A stretch of 64,000 nt of DNA from Marinovum algicola (GCF_900109145.1 NZ_FNYY01000006.1:124001-188000), one strand, 5' to 3'. Shown: positions 8,637 to 18,119, counted from the first letter of the stretch. Made by a program: numbers and translations. The notes: generated by a model not told the origin, from the letters alone.

Positions 8637-8651
8637 CTAAGGGTTTGCTAA
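8637..8651 (-). promoter_or_regulatory. Candidate CtrA-type site upstream of flagellin
   Basis: On the minus strand the 205-base gap upstream of flagellin has TTAG-N7-TTAG, with the spacing of the CtrA consensus TTAA-N7-TTAA and two mismatches. It lies about 150 bases upstream of the flagellin ATG, and the gap also contains the 3' side of the flgN-like gene. I could not identify a convincing sigma-28 or sigma-54 promoter in this gap. Confidence 0.28.
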
Positions 8652-8690
8652 TGCGTGCCTCATTGTTTGGCAGGATTCGCCTAAAAACGG

Positions 8691-9047
8691 TCAGGCCCGT
8701 TTTTCAAGCCGGCCTCCGGGGGATATATCGATCATCTTGCGCCGGCCGGAGCGGTCATAGGTCTCAAGCGACCTGCGCACCTTTCGAATCGCTGCGAATC
8801 TCTGTGCGACGGCCTCGATCCCCTTCATGGCGCTTTCAATAAGTTCTTGATTACGAGTGATTTTGATGCGAATCTCGTCAAGCCCTTCGGTGTCGGAGGC
8901 GGCGCATTCAGCCAGGTCACGCAGCAATTTCTCCTTGGTGTCGAGCACGCGCCCCACGGCATCAATGTCGCCCGCGAGAAGCGCCGCCCGCTCGGTCTCC
9001 AGAAGATCGTTCAATTCGTCCAGAATTGCTATGTCGCGATCAGCCAT
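8691..9047 (-). CDS. FlgN-like flagellar export chaperone
   Basis: The 118-residue product is almost entirely helical, starting MADRDIAILDELNDLLETER, with a Lys/Arg-rich tail. Size, the repeated E/L/A heptad pattern and position next to the rod-binding protein gene fit FlgN, the chaperone for hook-filament junction proteins FlgK and FlgL. FlgN sequences diverge strongly, so the assignment relies on context and shape. It overlaps the upstream flgJ-type gene by 8 bases. Confidence 0.65.
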   Translation of the reverse strand: MADRDIAILDELNDLLETERAALLAGDIDAVGRVLDTKEKLLRDLAECAASDTEGLDEIRIKITRNQELIESAMKGIEAVAQRFAAIRKVRRSLETYDRSGRRKMIDISPGGRLEKRA

Positions 9048-9321
9048 TTTCGGCCTCGATCATCGTTTTGACGAACGCTTCGCTCAGCCCCAATCCACCG
9101 GCTTCGACCATCGCATTCGCCTGCGCGCGAACGAGAAACGATGAGAATTGTTCTTCTCCTATTCCACCGTTGAAACTGTCCGGTTGTCTGCCGAATCCGG
9201 CGGATTTCAACATTTCCGCCAAAAACGTCACTTCCAATTCATGCGCCACTTGCCTTGCTTCTTCGGAGGTGGCTGGTTGCCGGGCCACATGTGGGCCAAT
9301 TGGCTGAATCAATAATGACAT
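9040..9321 (-). CDS. FlgJ-type rod-binding protein (no muramidase domain)
   Basis: The product (93 residues from the ATG at 9321) matches the N-terminal rod-binding domain of FlgJ: ELEVTFLAEMLKSAGF, then EEQFSSFLVRAQANAMVEAGGLGLSEAF. The C-terminal peptidoglycan hydrolase domain of enterobacterial FlgJ is absent, as usual in alphaproteobacteria, where a separate enzyme cuts the wall. A longer reading from 9357 would use TTG; the ATG has GAGGA about 8 bases upstream. Likely exported to cap or guide rod assembly. Confidence 0.85.
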   Translation of the reverse strand: MSLLIQPIGPHVARQPATSEEARQVAHELEVTFLAEMLKSAGFGRQPDSFNGGIGEEQFSSFLVRAQANAMVEAGGLGLSEAFVKTMIEAENG

Positions 9322-9372
9322 TGGGCAGTCCTCACAAATTGTTCCGGTTTTTTCCAATTTGCCGCAGGACCG

Positions 9373-9387
9373 GTAAAGAACTGGTAA
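9373..9387 (-). promoter_or_regulatory. Candidate CtrA-type site between flgJ-type gene and fliK
   Basis: On the minus strand the divergent gap has TTAC-N7-TTAC, with the spacing of the CtrA consensus TTAA-N7-TTAA. It lies 52 bases upstream of the flgJ-type start and 50 bases upstream of fliK, a position from which it could control both. Two positions differ from consensus. Confidence 0.3.
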
Positions 9388-9436
9388 CCGTCATGGCGGA
9401 TAAAGGCTGGAGTTGGGAAGAATTCCTGGAGTCCTT

Positions 9437-12367
9437 ATGCAAATTGAATCGATTTCCGGCGGCCTCGGGTTTCTGCGCGCTGTGCCGAAGCTCGAAGGTC
9501 TCCCTCCGGGCGCGGAGCGAACGGTCAGCTTCAGCCAGATGTTCCTGACTGGCCGGAGCGCCTTTGCTGACAAGGAGAAGGGCAACGCAGCCGCTCCTGG
9601 CGTTGGGGGAACGGGGGCTGCGCCTGATCGGAAGGGTTCGGATGCAACCGCCCCGGAGGCGGCCGTCGCCGAATTGGCCCAGCCCCCTTCCGCCAAGGTG
9701 AGCCCGCCCGAAACGATCGGGCCTGCACCGGAAGGCCGGGAAATCGCGGCGGACAAGGCTGATGCCAAGACGGTGGCCACCCTGTCCGCCGTGCCCGAGG
9801 CGGAGAGCAGCGGGTCGACCTGGCCTTTGCCTGCGGATCGGCCCGTGCAACCCGAAGCGGATTTCCTTGCCGATGGGAATATCGCTGCACGCCGTGGCGG
9901 CGACGGCTTGTCGACACAGCCGCCCGCCTTGCTGTCCGGCAACGGGGATGCGCCCGATGCAAAGTTACTAGGGCCGGTTGAGCAGACGCCGAAACCGCGG
10001 GGGCAAGGCGCTGACATGGACGCCGATACGCGGATGGCTATGTCGCGTCAACCTATTGAAGAATTGAAGAAAAACTCGGAATCTCCGACGGATTCGAATT
10101 GGAGGGAAAAGCCCGATCAGGCGGAACGTGCCTTCCGAAAAATCGATCCCTCGGAAACGGACTCCGCGCGCGGGCGCGTGCCGGATATGATTGTGCGCGC
10201 CGCCGCGGTGGAAACCAGGAATTCCTCTCGCATTGCGCCGCTGACGAGTGGCAAGCCGGCACCGCACAATTGGCCCGGACGCTCGGTTGGGCCGGAGCCC
10301 GCAGCGGCGCAACCGGCATTGGCTGATCGGCGCGCCGCCGGTGAGGCTCGCGCAGTCACGGACACGGCGATGGGCGCAGAGCGCGCCCCGAGGCAGATGA
10401 CCGCCATGCCATCGGAGCCCCTGCCGATAATTTCTGAACCGAGCCGGAAGGATGCGCGCGCGGCTTCGGGCCGCTCCGCACAGGCTTCATCTTCCCGGCC
10501 GCCTCGCGAGCCCACCGAGGTGAAATCCCCGCCGCAACAATGGCTCCAGCCGACAGACCGACAAAACACCCATGTCCCGCCTGCGGGTTCTAGTCGGTCG
10601 GCGCAGGGCGCGGAAATGCCGGATGACAGCCCCGGACATCGCAATCCGCTGTCGCAGGAGGAGGCGGTTCTTTTTCCGGCGGCAACTGCTGAACCGAAGC
10701 CGAACCCGGGGCGGGGTGCGACGGATGTGTCGGACCCGCGTTACGGCTATTCCACCCAGAACGGATCACCACGGCGCGCCGCCGTTCCGGCGCTGACGAT
10801 CCCGTCGAGCGAAGCTAGGTCAAGCGAGGTGAAACACCCGAGGTCGATGCGGCCGGCAGAACCGGAAAGCACTGGGGATATGTCGAATTTTCGGCGCGTT
10901 AGATCTCCGATGATGGCGGCTATTGGGGGCTCTGCTCTATCGGAGGGGGCATCTGGGCCGCCGTCCGCAAATTCTGCCCGAGATTTGGCCGGGCCGCGGG
11001 AACGGCCTTCGACGGAAATGATGGCCGGCGCCGAGGGCAAGACGACAGCGGCCGGGAGTAGTGCAGAGAAGAGCGGCGCCATCTCGCGGCCTCCGGGCGA
11101 CATTCCGCAGCCGGCTGCGGCGCCGGTCAAAGCGGCGGAGGCGAACCGGGGTGGGGGGGCTCGCTTTCCGGCAAATGAATACTTCTTCGAGCCGGACCAC
11201 CCGCGCCCAAAGGCCGTCCCGCGTGACGTGCAGACCGACGGCGCGCAGCTGCATTTTCGCGACCGGAACCCCCGGCTTGCCGCCATTTCAGCAGACCGAG
11301 CAACGCGCGAACAGCCCGCTGAAACCGAGCCAATGGCGCGCGAGTCCCCTGACCCTGGCCGGGCGGGGCGTCGCGCCGGGCGGGACGTTCCAACTTCGGC
11401 ACCGATGTCCGGGGCGTCCGGTGTGGTGGCGAGCCTCCCGTGGGCAAATTCCTCTGGCGGTGCCGGGACAGGCGACAAGTTTGTCGCCAGGTCAGCTGCC
11501 GATCCGGCTGCCTTTCCGCCCCGCAATGGCCTAAGCGGGCCAGACGAAACCGGCGAGGATGCTCGCAGGCCTGTAACCACAGGTGATCCTGAGGTATCGA
11601 CCCACCGCCAGCGGAGGGAGCCTGCGCCGCGAGGCCTTGATCGGATGGACGCCACGCGCCCAGGGATCTCGACCGGTTTCGACCCCTTGCCCGACCATGT
11701 GTCGACGGGCCTTCAAAATCGGGGTCCCGATCGGGGGGACGAAGCGGAAGCTCCCGGCGACCGGCTTGCAACGGGCCGTGGTGAGTTCTCCGGCCGCCCG
11801 GTTGCCGAGTTGATTGTCAGGGCTGGGGCAGGACAGGTCGCGGCGTCGGACGAGCGGGCCGCCTTGGTGAGCCCGGCCGGTTTTGCGCCAGAGACCCCGA
11901 GCGCGCCACAGGCGGAGAGCCTGCTCAGGCAGAGCGGGTCGCAGGGGCCGCCGACGGCCCACGCCGCGCAGACGATGGCGCGTGAGATTGCCCAGCAGAT
12001 GGCCCCAGTCGTGCGCGCCATGCCCGGCGAATTCACCGAAATCACCCTGCGACCGGAAGAGCTCGGGCGTGTCCAGATGCGGATGCGCGGGCAGGAGGGG
12101 CAGATCCTGCTTCAGGTTGTCACCGAACGGCCCGAAACCCATGATCTCATGCGGCGCCATATCGACGTCGTCGAACGCGCCTTCCGCGACCTCGGATACA
12201 GCGAAATCGCTTTCGAATTCTCCACCTCCGGTCAGAGCAAGCGCCAGCCCTGGTCCGAAATCCCGGCGGGTGACCCGGAAGTTTCGCCAGAAACAGCCGA
12301 GGCGGAGGATGCCGCGCCCGGGCCTGAAACCGAGGGCGCGGCCGCGCGCCTCGATATCCGTGTATAG
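9437..12367 (+). CDS. fliK: Flagellar hook-length control protein FliK, very long
   Basis: FliK measures hook length and switches export from hook to filament proteins. The product has 976 residues from the ATG at 9437 (GGAG five bases upstream; a TTG eight codons earlier is rejected). Only the C-terminal part, about residues 848-930, is a recognisable Flg_hook domain, with EFTEITLRPEELGRVQMRM and a helix ending ERAFRDLGYSEIAFEF. The preceding 840 residues are low-complexity, rich in Pro, Ala, Arg, Ser and Glu, and look disordered. Many family members have 400-600 residues, so this one is unusually long. flgD follows after 9 bases. Confidence 0.88.
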   Translation: MQIESISGGLGFLRAVPKLEGLPPGAERTVSFSQMFLTGRSAFADKEKGNAAAPGVGGTGAAPDRKGSDATAPEAAVAELAQPPSAKVSPPETIGPAPEGREIAADKADAKTVATLSAVPEAESSGSTWPLPADRPVQPEADFLADGNIAARRGGDGLSTQPPALLSGNGDAPDAKLLGPVEQTPKPRGQGADMDADTRMAMSRQPIEELKKNSESPTDSNWREKPDQAERAFRKIDPSETDSARGRVPDMIVRAAAVETRNSSRIAPLTSGKPAPHNWPGRSVGPEPAAAQPALADRRAAGEARAVTDTAMGAERAPRQMTAMPSEPLPIISEPSRKDARAASGRSAQASSSRPPREPTEVKSPPQQWLQPTDRQNTHVPPAGSSRSAQGAEMPDDSPGHRNPLSQEEAVLFPAATAEPKPNPGRGATDVSDPRYGYSTQNGSPRRAAVPALTIPSSEARSSEVKHPRSMRPAEPESTGDMSNFRRVRSPMMAAIGGSALSEGASGPPSANSARDLAGPRERPSTEMMAGAEGKTTAAGSSAEKSGAISRPPGDIPQPAAAPVKAAEANRGGGARFPANEYFFEPDHPRPKAVPRDVQTDGAQLHFRDRNPRLAAISADRATREQPAETEPMARESPDPGRAGRRAGRDVPTSAPMSGASGVVASLPWANSSGGAGTGDKFVARSAADPAAFPPRNGLSGPDETGEDARRPVTTGDPEVSTHRQRREPAPRGLDRMDATRPGISTGFDPLPDHVSTGLQNRGPDRGDEAEAPGDRLATGRGEFSGRPVAELIVRAGAGQVAASDERAALVSPAGFAPETPSAPQAESLLRQSGSQGPPTAHAAQTMAREIAQQMAPVVRAMPGEFTEITLRPEELGRVQMRMRGQEGQILLQVVTERPETHDLMRRHIDVVERAFRDLGYSEIAFEFSTSGQSKRQPWSEIPAGDPEVSPETAEAEDAAPGPETEGAAARLDIRV

Positions 12368-12376
12368 GAGAGCGAG

Positions 12377-13048
12377 ATGATCCCAGCCACCAGCCCGCAG
12401 GCACAGACCACAGCGCAGGCTGCGTCGCCGGTGCCGACCACTTCGAGCAGAGGTGCGTTGTCTTCCGACTTTGACACGTTCCTGCAAATGCTCACCGCGC
12501 AGATGCGCAATCAGGACCCGCTCAACCCGCTCGATTCCACCGAATTCGCCTCGCAACTGGCGACGTTTTCCTCTGTCGAGCAACAGGTTGTCACCAACGA
12601 CCTGTTGGGCAGCATGATCACCCTTCTGGGGGTCGGCGGGCTGGGCGATATGGCGAACTGGGTCGGTCGCGCGGTGCGCTCTGACGCGCCGGCCTATTTC
12701 GACGGCACGCCGATTGCCCTCTCGGTGGCCCCGTCGCATCTGACTGACGAGAGCTATCTCGAGGTCTATGACGACACGGACACTCTGGTGCAGCGACTGC
12801 CATTGACGCCCGGACAGACCACCTTTGAATGGGCCGGCGTCGATGACAGCGGCACGCCGTTTGTGGCCGGCCACTACAACTTTGTGGTGGACAACATTTC
12901 GCAGGCCGAATCAATCGGTCAGACACCGGTTTCGAGCTATCAGGAAGTGACGGAAGCCCGCATAAACAACGGAGAACTTGTGCTTGTGCTCAACGGTGGA
13001 TACCCCGTAGACGTGGAAAACATCACCGGAGTTCGCGCTCTGGGGTGA
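12377..13048 (+). CDS. flgD: Flagellar hook cap protein FlgD
   Basis: FlgD caps the growing hook and is lost when the hook is complete. The 223-residue product has the conserved N-terminal core DFDTFLQMLTAQMRNQDPLN at about residues 31-50, then STEFASQLATFSSVEQQV, and a C-terminal beta domain (FlgD Ig-like and Tudor-like). It is the last gene of the fliK-flgD pair and of the flagellar cluster in this window. Confidence 0.95.
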   Translation: MIPATSPQAQTTAQAASPVPTTSSRGALSSDFDTFLQMLTAQMRNQDPLNPLDSTEFASQLATFSSVEQQVVTNDLLGSMITLLGVGGLGDMANWVGRAVRSDAPAYFDGTPIALSVAPSHLTDESYLEVYDDTDTLVQRLPLTPGQTTFEWAGVDDSGTPFVAGHYNFVVDNISQAESIGQTPVSSYQEVTEARINNGELVLVLNGGYPVDVENITGVRALG

Positions 13049-13199
13049 ATGCTACACCAGTTGACCGGTATTTGAGCAGCGGAAATTGGGCACATGATGC
13101 ATTCTCGACACAAAAAACCTTGGGTCACGCCGATTTGTTGCACAAAAGACGCGGTGCGCGGGGCAGCGAATTTTCGCAGGATTTTCACGATGAACGGGT

Positions 13200-13228
13200 T
13201 TGAAACCAAAGGGCCTTCGTAGTAGCTT
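13200..13228 (+). promoter_or_regulatory. Possible sigma-70-type promoter of the small secreted-protein gene
   Basis: TTGAAA (13200-13205), a 17-base spacer and TAGCTT (13223-13228) lie 47 bases before the ATG of the small gene at 13276. The -10 match is modest. The rest of the 227-base gap after flgD shows nothing else I can name. Confidence 0.35.
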
Positions 13229-13275
13229 CTTTCCGCGTGGGGTGCGTGTTCACCCAAGAATGTCTGGAGAACATT

Positions 13276-13479
13276 ATGAAAAAATTTGCCATGGCAGCAG
13301 CAGCTGCTACTTTTATTGCGTCGGCTGCACCTGCTGTTGCTCAGCAAGCTGATACGGCCGCAGATCCCTTTGTTGCGACTCAAGGTACCACTGAACTGGC
13401 CGTTATTGGCGCCGTGACCACCTTGGTGATCATTGCAGCAGCCTCGAATGGCAGCGGCAGCTCGTCGGGCACCGACTAA
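13276..13479 (+). CDS. Small secreted or membrane protein, unknown function
   Basis: The product has 67 residues from the ATG at 13276 (GGAG six bases upstream). Residues 1-22 form a signal peptide, MKKFAMAAAAATFIASAAPA followed by VAQ. The mature part is about 45 residues: a short acidic stretch, a hydrophobic segment ELAVIGAVTTLVIIAAA, and a Gly/Ser tail ending SGSSSGTD. It has its own candidate promoter and a terminator overlapping its end, so it is probably a single-gene unit. I do not recognise the family; similar tiny exported proteins with a hydrophobic segment and Gly/Ser tail occur in Rhodobacteraceae. No catalytic motif is visible. Confidence 0.75.
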   Translation: MKKFAMAAAAATFIASAAPAVAQQADTAADPFVATQGTTELAVIGAVTTLVIIAAASNGSGSSSGTD

Positions 13480-13488
13480 GTTTTTTTT
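13464..13488 (+). terminator. Intrinsic terminator of the small secreted-protein gene
   Basis: A 5-base-pair stem GTCGG/CCGAC (13464-13468 and 13472-13476, loop GCA) is followed after four bases by eight T (13481-13488). The hairpin overlaps the last codons of the gene. Confidence 0.7.
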
Positions 13489-13597
13489 ACAGAGAATTCC
13501 TGATGCGGCGGCCCGGATGGTCGCCGTTTCTGCGTTTGGGGGCCAAAACCGAGCCGCTCGGACCTGAACGCCCCGGCCCGGGCCGTGACGCCGCCGT

Positions 13598-15133
13598 TCA
13601 GAACAGCGGCAGCAGCACGGCGGCGGTGGCGAACCCGGCAAGAAGACCGGTCGCGAGATAGGCCCACCGGGACTTGCGGCCCTTGTCGGGGGCGGGATCG
13701 GCGTTGCGCCCGGCCTCGGCGAGCAGCGCGTTTTCCACCAGCGCCGGCAGTCGCGGCCCGAACCGCGCCAGAACCTGCGCGGTGCGGGCGAGATCGCCGG
13801 CAAAGGCGCGCGGCCCGAGACTGCCGCGGATGTAATCCTCGACAATCGGATGGGCGACTTCCCAGATGTTCATGCGTGGGTTCAGCGCGCGGGCCACGCC
13901 TTCGACCACCACCATCGTGCGTTGCAGCAGGATCAGCTCGGTGCGAGTCTCCATGCCGAAACGTTCCGTCACTTCAAAGAGGTACGAGAGCAGCTTGGCC
14001 ATGGAAATGCGCGTCGCATCCATGCCGAAAATGGGTTCGCCGACGGCGCGCAGGGCGCGGGCAAATTCATCCACATCGCGGTCGGCGGGGACATAACCGG
14101 CCTCGAAATGCACTTTGGCGACGCGCTGATAGTCGCGGCGGATGAAGCCAAAGAGGATCTCGGCATAAACCCGGCGGGTGTATTCATCGATATGGCCCAT
14201 GATGCCGAAATCATAAGCGATGATATCGCCGCTCGGCGCGACCTTGAGGTTGCCGGGGTGCATGTCGGCATGGAAAAAACCGTCGCGCAGGGCGTGGCTG
14301 AGGAACAGCTGCAAGACCCGCTCGGAGAGCGCCACGCGGTCATGCCCGGCGGCGTCCAGCGCGGCGTTGTCGCCCAGCGGCACACCCTCGGCCCAGCCCA
14401 TGGTCATCACCCGGCGATCCGACAGGTGCCATTTGATCTCGGGCAGCTGAAAGCCGTCGTCGTCCTTGGTGTTGGCGGCGAATTCCGAGGCGGCGGCGCT
14501 TTCCAGCCGCAGGTCAAGCTCGCCCATCACGACGCCTTCGAAATGACGGATCACTTCCATCGGGCGCAGACGCCGCGACGAGGGCGATATCAGCTCGATG
14601 GCGCGGGCGGCGAAATAGAAGGCGTCGATGTCCTGGCGAAAGGCGCGTTCGATGCCGGGGCGCAGCACCTTGACGGCCACGGTCTCGCCGGTCTCGCGCA
14701 CCCGGGCCTTGTGGACCTGGGCAATCGAGGCGGCGGCGACCGGCGGGCTGATCTCGGCAAAGATCTCGTCGGCGGGGCGGCCCAGCGCCTGGGTGATGCT
14801 GGTGCGGGCGGCCTCGACGGTGAAGGGGGGCAGCTTGTCCTGCAAGACGCGCAGCTGTTGCGCCAGATCGTCGCCCACCACGTCCGGCCGGGTCGAGAGG
14901 ATCTGGCCGAACTTAATATAGGCCGGCCCCATCGCCGTCAGCGCCCGGGTCACCGGCGGCAGGCTGGGGTCGCCGCGAAAGCCCAGCCATTTGAACGGCC
15001 AGCCCAGGGTTTTTGCCGCAGCGCGCAAGGCCGGCGGCGCATCCAGCGCGTCGAGCACGTCGTTCATCGCGCCGGTGCGTTCCAGCGTGGCGCCGGTGCG
15101 GATCAGCCGCAGGACATTGTGCGGGCCGCGCAT
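13598..15133 (-). CDS. ubiB: UbiB, ubiquinone biosynthesis kinase-like protein
   Basis: UbiB is an atypical protein kinase-like (ADCK/COQ8) membrane protein needed for ubiquinone synthesis. The 511-residue product has the signature KFGQ at 74-77, the Ala-rich loop [13 protein letters not shown] at 131-143 replacing the usual P-loop, and VAVKVLRPG with Lys155. [11 protein letters not shown] and YDFGIMGHI are the catalytic-loop and metal-binding regions. A hydrophobic C-terminal segment (about 490-511) should anchor it in the inner membrane. Its ATG overlaps the ubiE stop codon. Confidence 0.96.
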   Translation of the reverse strand: MRGPHNVLRLIRTGATLERTGAMNDVLDALDAPPALRAAAKTLGWPFKWLGFRGDPSLPPVTRALTAMGPAYIKFGQILSTRPDVVGDDLAQQLRVLQDKLPPFTVEAARTSITQALGRPADEIFAEISPPVAAASIAQVHKARVRETGETVAVKVLRPGIERAFRQDIDAFYFAARAIELISPSSRRLRPMEVIRHFEGVVMGELDLRLESAAASEFAANTKDDDGFQLPEIKWHLSDRRVMTMGWAEGVPLGDNAALDAAGHDRVALSERVLQLFLSHALRDGFFHADMHPGNLKVAPSGDIIAYDFGIMGHIDEYTRRVYAEILFGFIRRDYQRVAKVHFEAGYVPADRDVDEFARALRAVGEPIFGMDATRISMAKLLSYLFEVTERFGMETRTELILLQRTMVVVEGVARALNPRMNIWEVAHPIVEDYIRGSLGPRAFAGDLARTAQVLARFGPRLPALVENALLAEAGRNADPAPDKGRKSRWAYLATGLLAGFATAAVLLPLF

Positions 15134-15885
15134 CAGAGCTTCCAGCCGGAATGCAGGCAGGCAACGCCCAGCGTCAGGTTGCGATACTTGGCCTGTTCAA
15201 AGCCGGCGGTGCGGACCATCCCGAGAAAGGTGTCCTGATCCGGGAAGCGGCGGATCGATTCGACCAGATATTGATAGCTGTCGCGGTCGCCGGCGATCGC
15301 CTGGCCCATGGCGGGAATGACGTTGAAGGAATAGCGGTCATAAGCCCATTGCAGCCCGGGATTGGGAATCTGGCTGAATTCCAGCACCATGAGCCGGCCG
15401 CCGGGGCGCAGCACGCGGTAGGCCTCGGAGAGCGCCTCTTCGGGCCGGGTCACGTTACGGATGCCGAAGCTGATGGTATAGACGTCAAAGGTATTGTCGG
15501 GGAAGGGCAGGGCCATGGCGTCGCCCACCACCCAGTCGAGGCTGCCGGCCATCTGTTCGGCCTCGGCGCGCTTGCGACCTTCGATCAGCATCGGTTCGGT
15601 CAGGTCGAGCACGGTGGCATAGCCCTGGCCCGCACGTTTCAGGAAGCGAAAGGAAATGTCGCCGGTCCCGCCGGCCACGTCGAGCAGCCTGTGCCCCGGG
15701 CGCGGCGCCAGCCAGTCCATCATCGCATCCTTCCAGATCCGGTGAATGCCCATCGACATGGCGTCGTTCATCACGTCGTAGCGCGAGGCCACGGAATTGA
15801 AGACGCCCTGCACCCGGCCGGCCTTTTCCTCTTCGGGCACGGTCTGATAGCCGAAATGCGTTGTCTTCTGCGCGTCGTCACTCAT
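15133..15885 (-). CDS. ubiE: UbiE, ubiquinone/menaquinone C-methyltransferase
   Basis: UbiE is a SAM-dependent methyltransferase acting on the benzoquinol ring during ubiquinone synthesis. The 250-residue product from the ATG at 15885 begins [20 protein letters not shown]. Family motifs are [19 protein letters not shown] (residues 29-47), the SAM-binding LDVAGGTGD at 68-76, and the region [14 protein letters not shown] followed by a [11 protein letters not shown] strand. It is coupled to ubiB and divergent from mutM. The upstream in-frame reading is not conserved sequence. Confidence 0.96.
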   Translation of the reverse strand: MSDDAQKTTHFGYQTVPEEEKAGRVQGVFNSVASRYDVMNDAMSMGIHRIWKDAMMDWLAPRPGHRLLDVAGGTGDISFRFLKRAGQGYATVLDLTEPMLIEGRKRAEAEQMAGSLDWVVGDAMALPFPDNTFDVYTISFGIRNVTRPEEALSEAYRVLRPGGRLMVLEFSQIPNPGLQWAYDRYSFNVIPAMGQAIAGDRDSYQYLVESIRRFPDQDTFLGMVRTAGFEQAKYRNLTLGVACLHSGWKL

Positions 15886-15972
15886 GGGGGCTTGCCGTTT
15901 TATTGTCTCCGGCTTTCTTATAGAGCGCTGAATGGCCGTTACAATGCGGCCCCCCGAAAGGAAGGCCTGCCA

Positions 15973-16824
15973 ATGCCCGAATTGCCCGAAGTCGAGACGG
16001 TTCGTCGCGGCCTGGCCCCCGTGATGGAGGGTGTCGCCATGTCTCAGGTGGCGGTGAACCGGCCGGATCTGCGCTGGCCGTTCCCCGAACGGATGGCCGA
16101 GCGGTTGCAAGGGCAGATTGTTCTGCGGCTGCGGCGGCGGTCGAAATACATCCTGGCCGATCTGGGCAGCGGCGAGACGCTGCTGATTCACCTGGGCATG
16201 TCGGGGCGCATCCTGATTTCCGGCGATCCGCTGGGGCGGTTCGTGCACGACCACCCGGCGCCGGAAAAACATGACCATGTGGTCTTTGACATGGCGGGCG
16301 GAGCGCGTGTCACCTTCAACGATCCGCGCCGGTTCGGCGCGATGGATCTGATGGCGACCGACCGGGCCGAGGCGCATCCGCTCCTTGCGAAGCTGGGGCC
16401 GGAGCCTCTGGGCAACGAATTCAGCGAATCCTACCTGGTGGCGGCGCTGAAAACACGCAATACGCCGATCAAATCGGCCTTGCTAGATCAAAAGATCGTC
16501 GCGGGATTGGGCAATATCTATGTTTGCGAGGCGCTGTTTCGCACCGGAATATCGCCACGTCGCAAGGCGCGCGCCCTCTCTTCGGTCCGGGCGGCGCGGC
16601 TGGTGCCGGCAATCCGCGCCGTGCTGACGGAGGCGATTGCCGCTGGCGGTTCCTCGCTCAAGGATTTCCGCCAAGCCGATGGCGAGCTTGGATATTTTCA
16701 GCACAGCTTCGATGTTTACGGCCGCGAGGGACAGCCCTGCCGCACCCCCGAATGCGCCGGAACCGTGGCGCGGATCGTGCAATCGGGCCGCTCGAGCTTC
16801 TATTGTCCGGTGTGCCAAAGATAG
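15973..16824 (+). CDS. mutM: Formamidopyrimidine-DNA glycosylase
   Basis: MutM (Fpg) excises 8-oxoguanine and formamidopyrimidines and cuts the resulting abasic site. The 283-residue product starts [14 protein letters not shown]; after Met removal the N-terminal Pro is the catalytic nucleophile. Lys58 lies in the RRRSKYIL segment. A helix-two-turn-helix region is followed by a C-terminal zinc finger with four Cys: two in GQPCRTPEC and two in YCPVCQR at the very end. The start is 87 bases from the divergent ubiE start. Confidence 0.96.
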   Translation: MPELPEVETVRRGLAPVMEGVAMSQVAVNRPDLRWPFPERMAERLQGQIVLRLRRRSKYILADLGSGETLLIHLGMSGRILISGDPLGRFVHDHPAPEKHDHVVFDMAGGARVTFNDPRRFGAMDLMATDRAEAHPLLAKLGPEPLGNEFSESYLVAALKTRNTPIKSALLDQKIVAGLGNIYVCEALFRTGISPRRKARALSSVRAARLVPAIRAVLTEAIAAGGSSLKDFRQADGELGYFQHSFDVYGREGQPCRTPECAGTVARIVQSGRSSFYCPVCQR

Positions 16825-16888
16825 GTTGAACCGCACATTCAGAGTGATAAGCACGTGAAATCGACCGCAACAACGGAAAGCATCTGAC

Positions 16889-17665
16889 ATGGCCTATGAG
16901 ACGATCACCGTCGAAGTAGACGACCACGTTGCCACCATCACCCTGAACCGGCCGGACGCGCTCAACGCTCTCAACTCTCAGTTGCTGCGCGAGCTCTGCA
17001 AGGCGTTGGGCGAAGCATCGGCGAACGACAAGGTGCGCTGCATCATCCTCACCGGCTCGAGCAAGGCATTTGCCGCTGGCGCCGACATCAAGGAAATGTC
17101 GGAGAAATCCTTTGTGGACGTGTTTACCGAGGATTATTTCTGGACCGAGCACCAGGCGATCACCGCCACCCGCAAGCCGATCATCGCGGCGGTGGCGGGC
17201 TATGCGCTGGGCGGCGGCTGCGAGCTTGCGATGATGTGCGATTTCATCATTGCCGCCGACACCGCCAAGTTCGGCCAGCCCGAAATCAACCTCGGCGTGA
17301 TTGCCGGCATTGGCGGCACCCAGCGTCTGACCCGGCTGGTGGGCAAGTCCAAATCCATGGACATGCACCTGACCGGGCGCTTCATGGATGCCGAAGAGGC
17401 CGAGCGCGCCGGGCTTGTCAGCCGCGTGGTTCCGGCCAAGAAGCTGATGGAAGAGGCCCAGGGCGCGGCCCAGAAGATCGCCGAGAAATCCATGCTGGCC
17501 ACCGTCGCCGCCAAGGAAGCGGTGAACCGCGCCGAAGAGGTTTCGCTGTCCGAAGGTCTGCTGTTCGAAAAGCGGCTGTTCCAGTCGCTCTTTGCCAGCG
17601 AAGACCAGAAGGAGGGCATGGCGGCCTTTCAGGAAAAGCGCGAAGCGCAGTTCCGCGACAAATAG
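16889..17665 (+). CDS. Enoyl-CoA hydratase
   Basis: This 258-residue crotonase hydrates trans-2-enoyl-CoA to 3-hydroxyacyl-CoA in beta-oxidation and related pathways. The oxyanion-hole segments are [12 protein letters not shown] (59-70) and [15 protein letters not shown] (104-118); the two catalytic glutamates of true hydratases are present at Glu112 and Glu132 ([13 protein letters not shown]). Length is typical of a single-domain crotonase. It lies between mutM and rpsT and appears to be its own unit. The natural substrate cannot be told from sequence. Confidence 0.93.
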   Translation: MAYETITVEVDDHVATITLNRPDALNALNSQLLRELCKALGEASANDKVRCIILTGSSKAFAAGADIKEMSEKSFVDVFTEDYFWTEHQAITATRKPIIAAVAGYALGGGCELAMMCDFIIAADTAKFGQPEINLGVIAGIGGTQRLTRLVGKSKSMDMHLTGRFMDAEEAERAGLVSRVVPAKKLMEEAQGAAQKIAEKSMLATVAAKEAVNRAEEVSLSEGLLFEKRLFQSLFASEDQKEGMAAFQEKREAQFRDK

Positions 17666-17706
17666 ACCGGAAGCGGCAAAGGCCTGGGCGACTGCGCTTT
17701 TGGCCT

Positions 17707-17734
17707 TTGCAAAGGCGGCGAAGTTCACTATATC
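17707..17734 (+). promoter_or_regulatory. Possible promoter of rpsT
   Basis: TTGCAA (17707-17712), a 16-base spacer and TATATC (17729-17734) lie about 120 bases before the rpsT start. The spacing and the -10 are good; the assignment is by pattern only. Confidence 0.4.
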
Positions 17735-17855
17735 CCGCCGCCATACATGCGCGTGCAGCCCGCTCTGGCTAGAATCATCCCCGGTGACATCAGGTCCGGG
17801 CCGGTCTGGCATCGCGTAACATCGACATACCAGACCCGCGAAAGGGAAGATCAGC

Positions 17856-18119
17856 ATGGCCAATACGCCCCAGTCCAAGAAACGCGCCCGTCAGAACGAA
17901 AAGCGCTTTGCCGTCAACAAGGCACGCCGTTCGCGCATCCGCACCTATCTGCGCCAGGTCGAAGAGGCGATCGCCTCGGGCGACAAGGATGCGGCAACCA
18001 AGGCACTTCGCGCGGCCCAGCCCGAGCTGATGCGCGGCGTGACCAAAGGCGTCATGCACAAGAACACCGCATCGCGCAAAATGTCGCGTCTGTCGGCACG
18101 GGTCAACGCAATCGGCTAA
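17856..18119 (+). CDS. rpsT: 30S ribosomal protein S20
   Basis: S20 is a primary 16S rRNA-binding protein of the small subunit. The 87-residue, Lys/Arg/Ala-rich helical product starts [18 protein letters not shown], the family signature, and ends with [18 protein letters not shown]. It has a candidate promoter of its own and a strong terminator 28 bases after the stop. Position just upstream of dnaA is conserved in Rhodobacterales. Confidence 0.98.
   Translation: MANTPQSKKRARQNEKRFAVNKARRSRIRTYLRQVEEAIASGDKDAATKALRAAQPELMRGVTKGVMHKNTASRKMSRLSARVNAIG

Noticed and set aside
9374-9403. Possible sigma-28 promoter (TAAA ... GCGGATAA) before fliK
   Set aside because: The spacing is 18 bases where 15 is usual, and the -10 has a mismatch.
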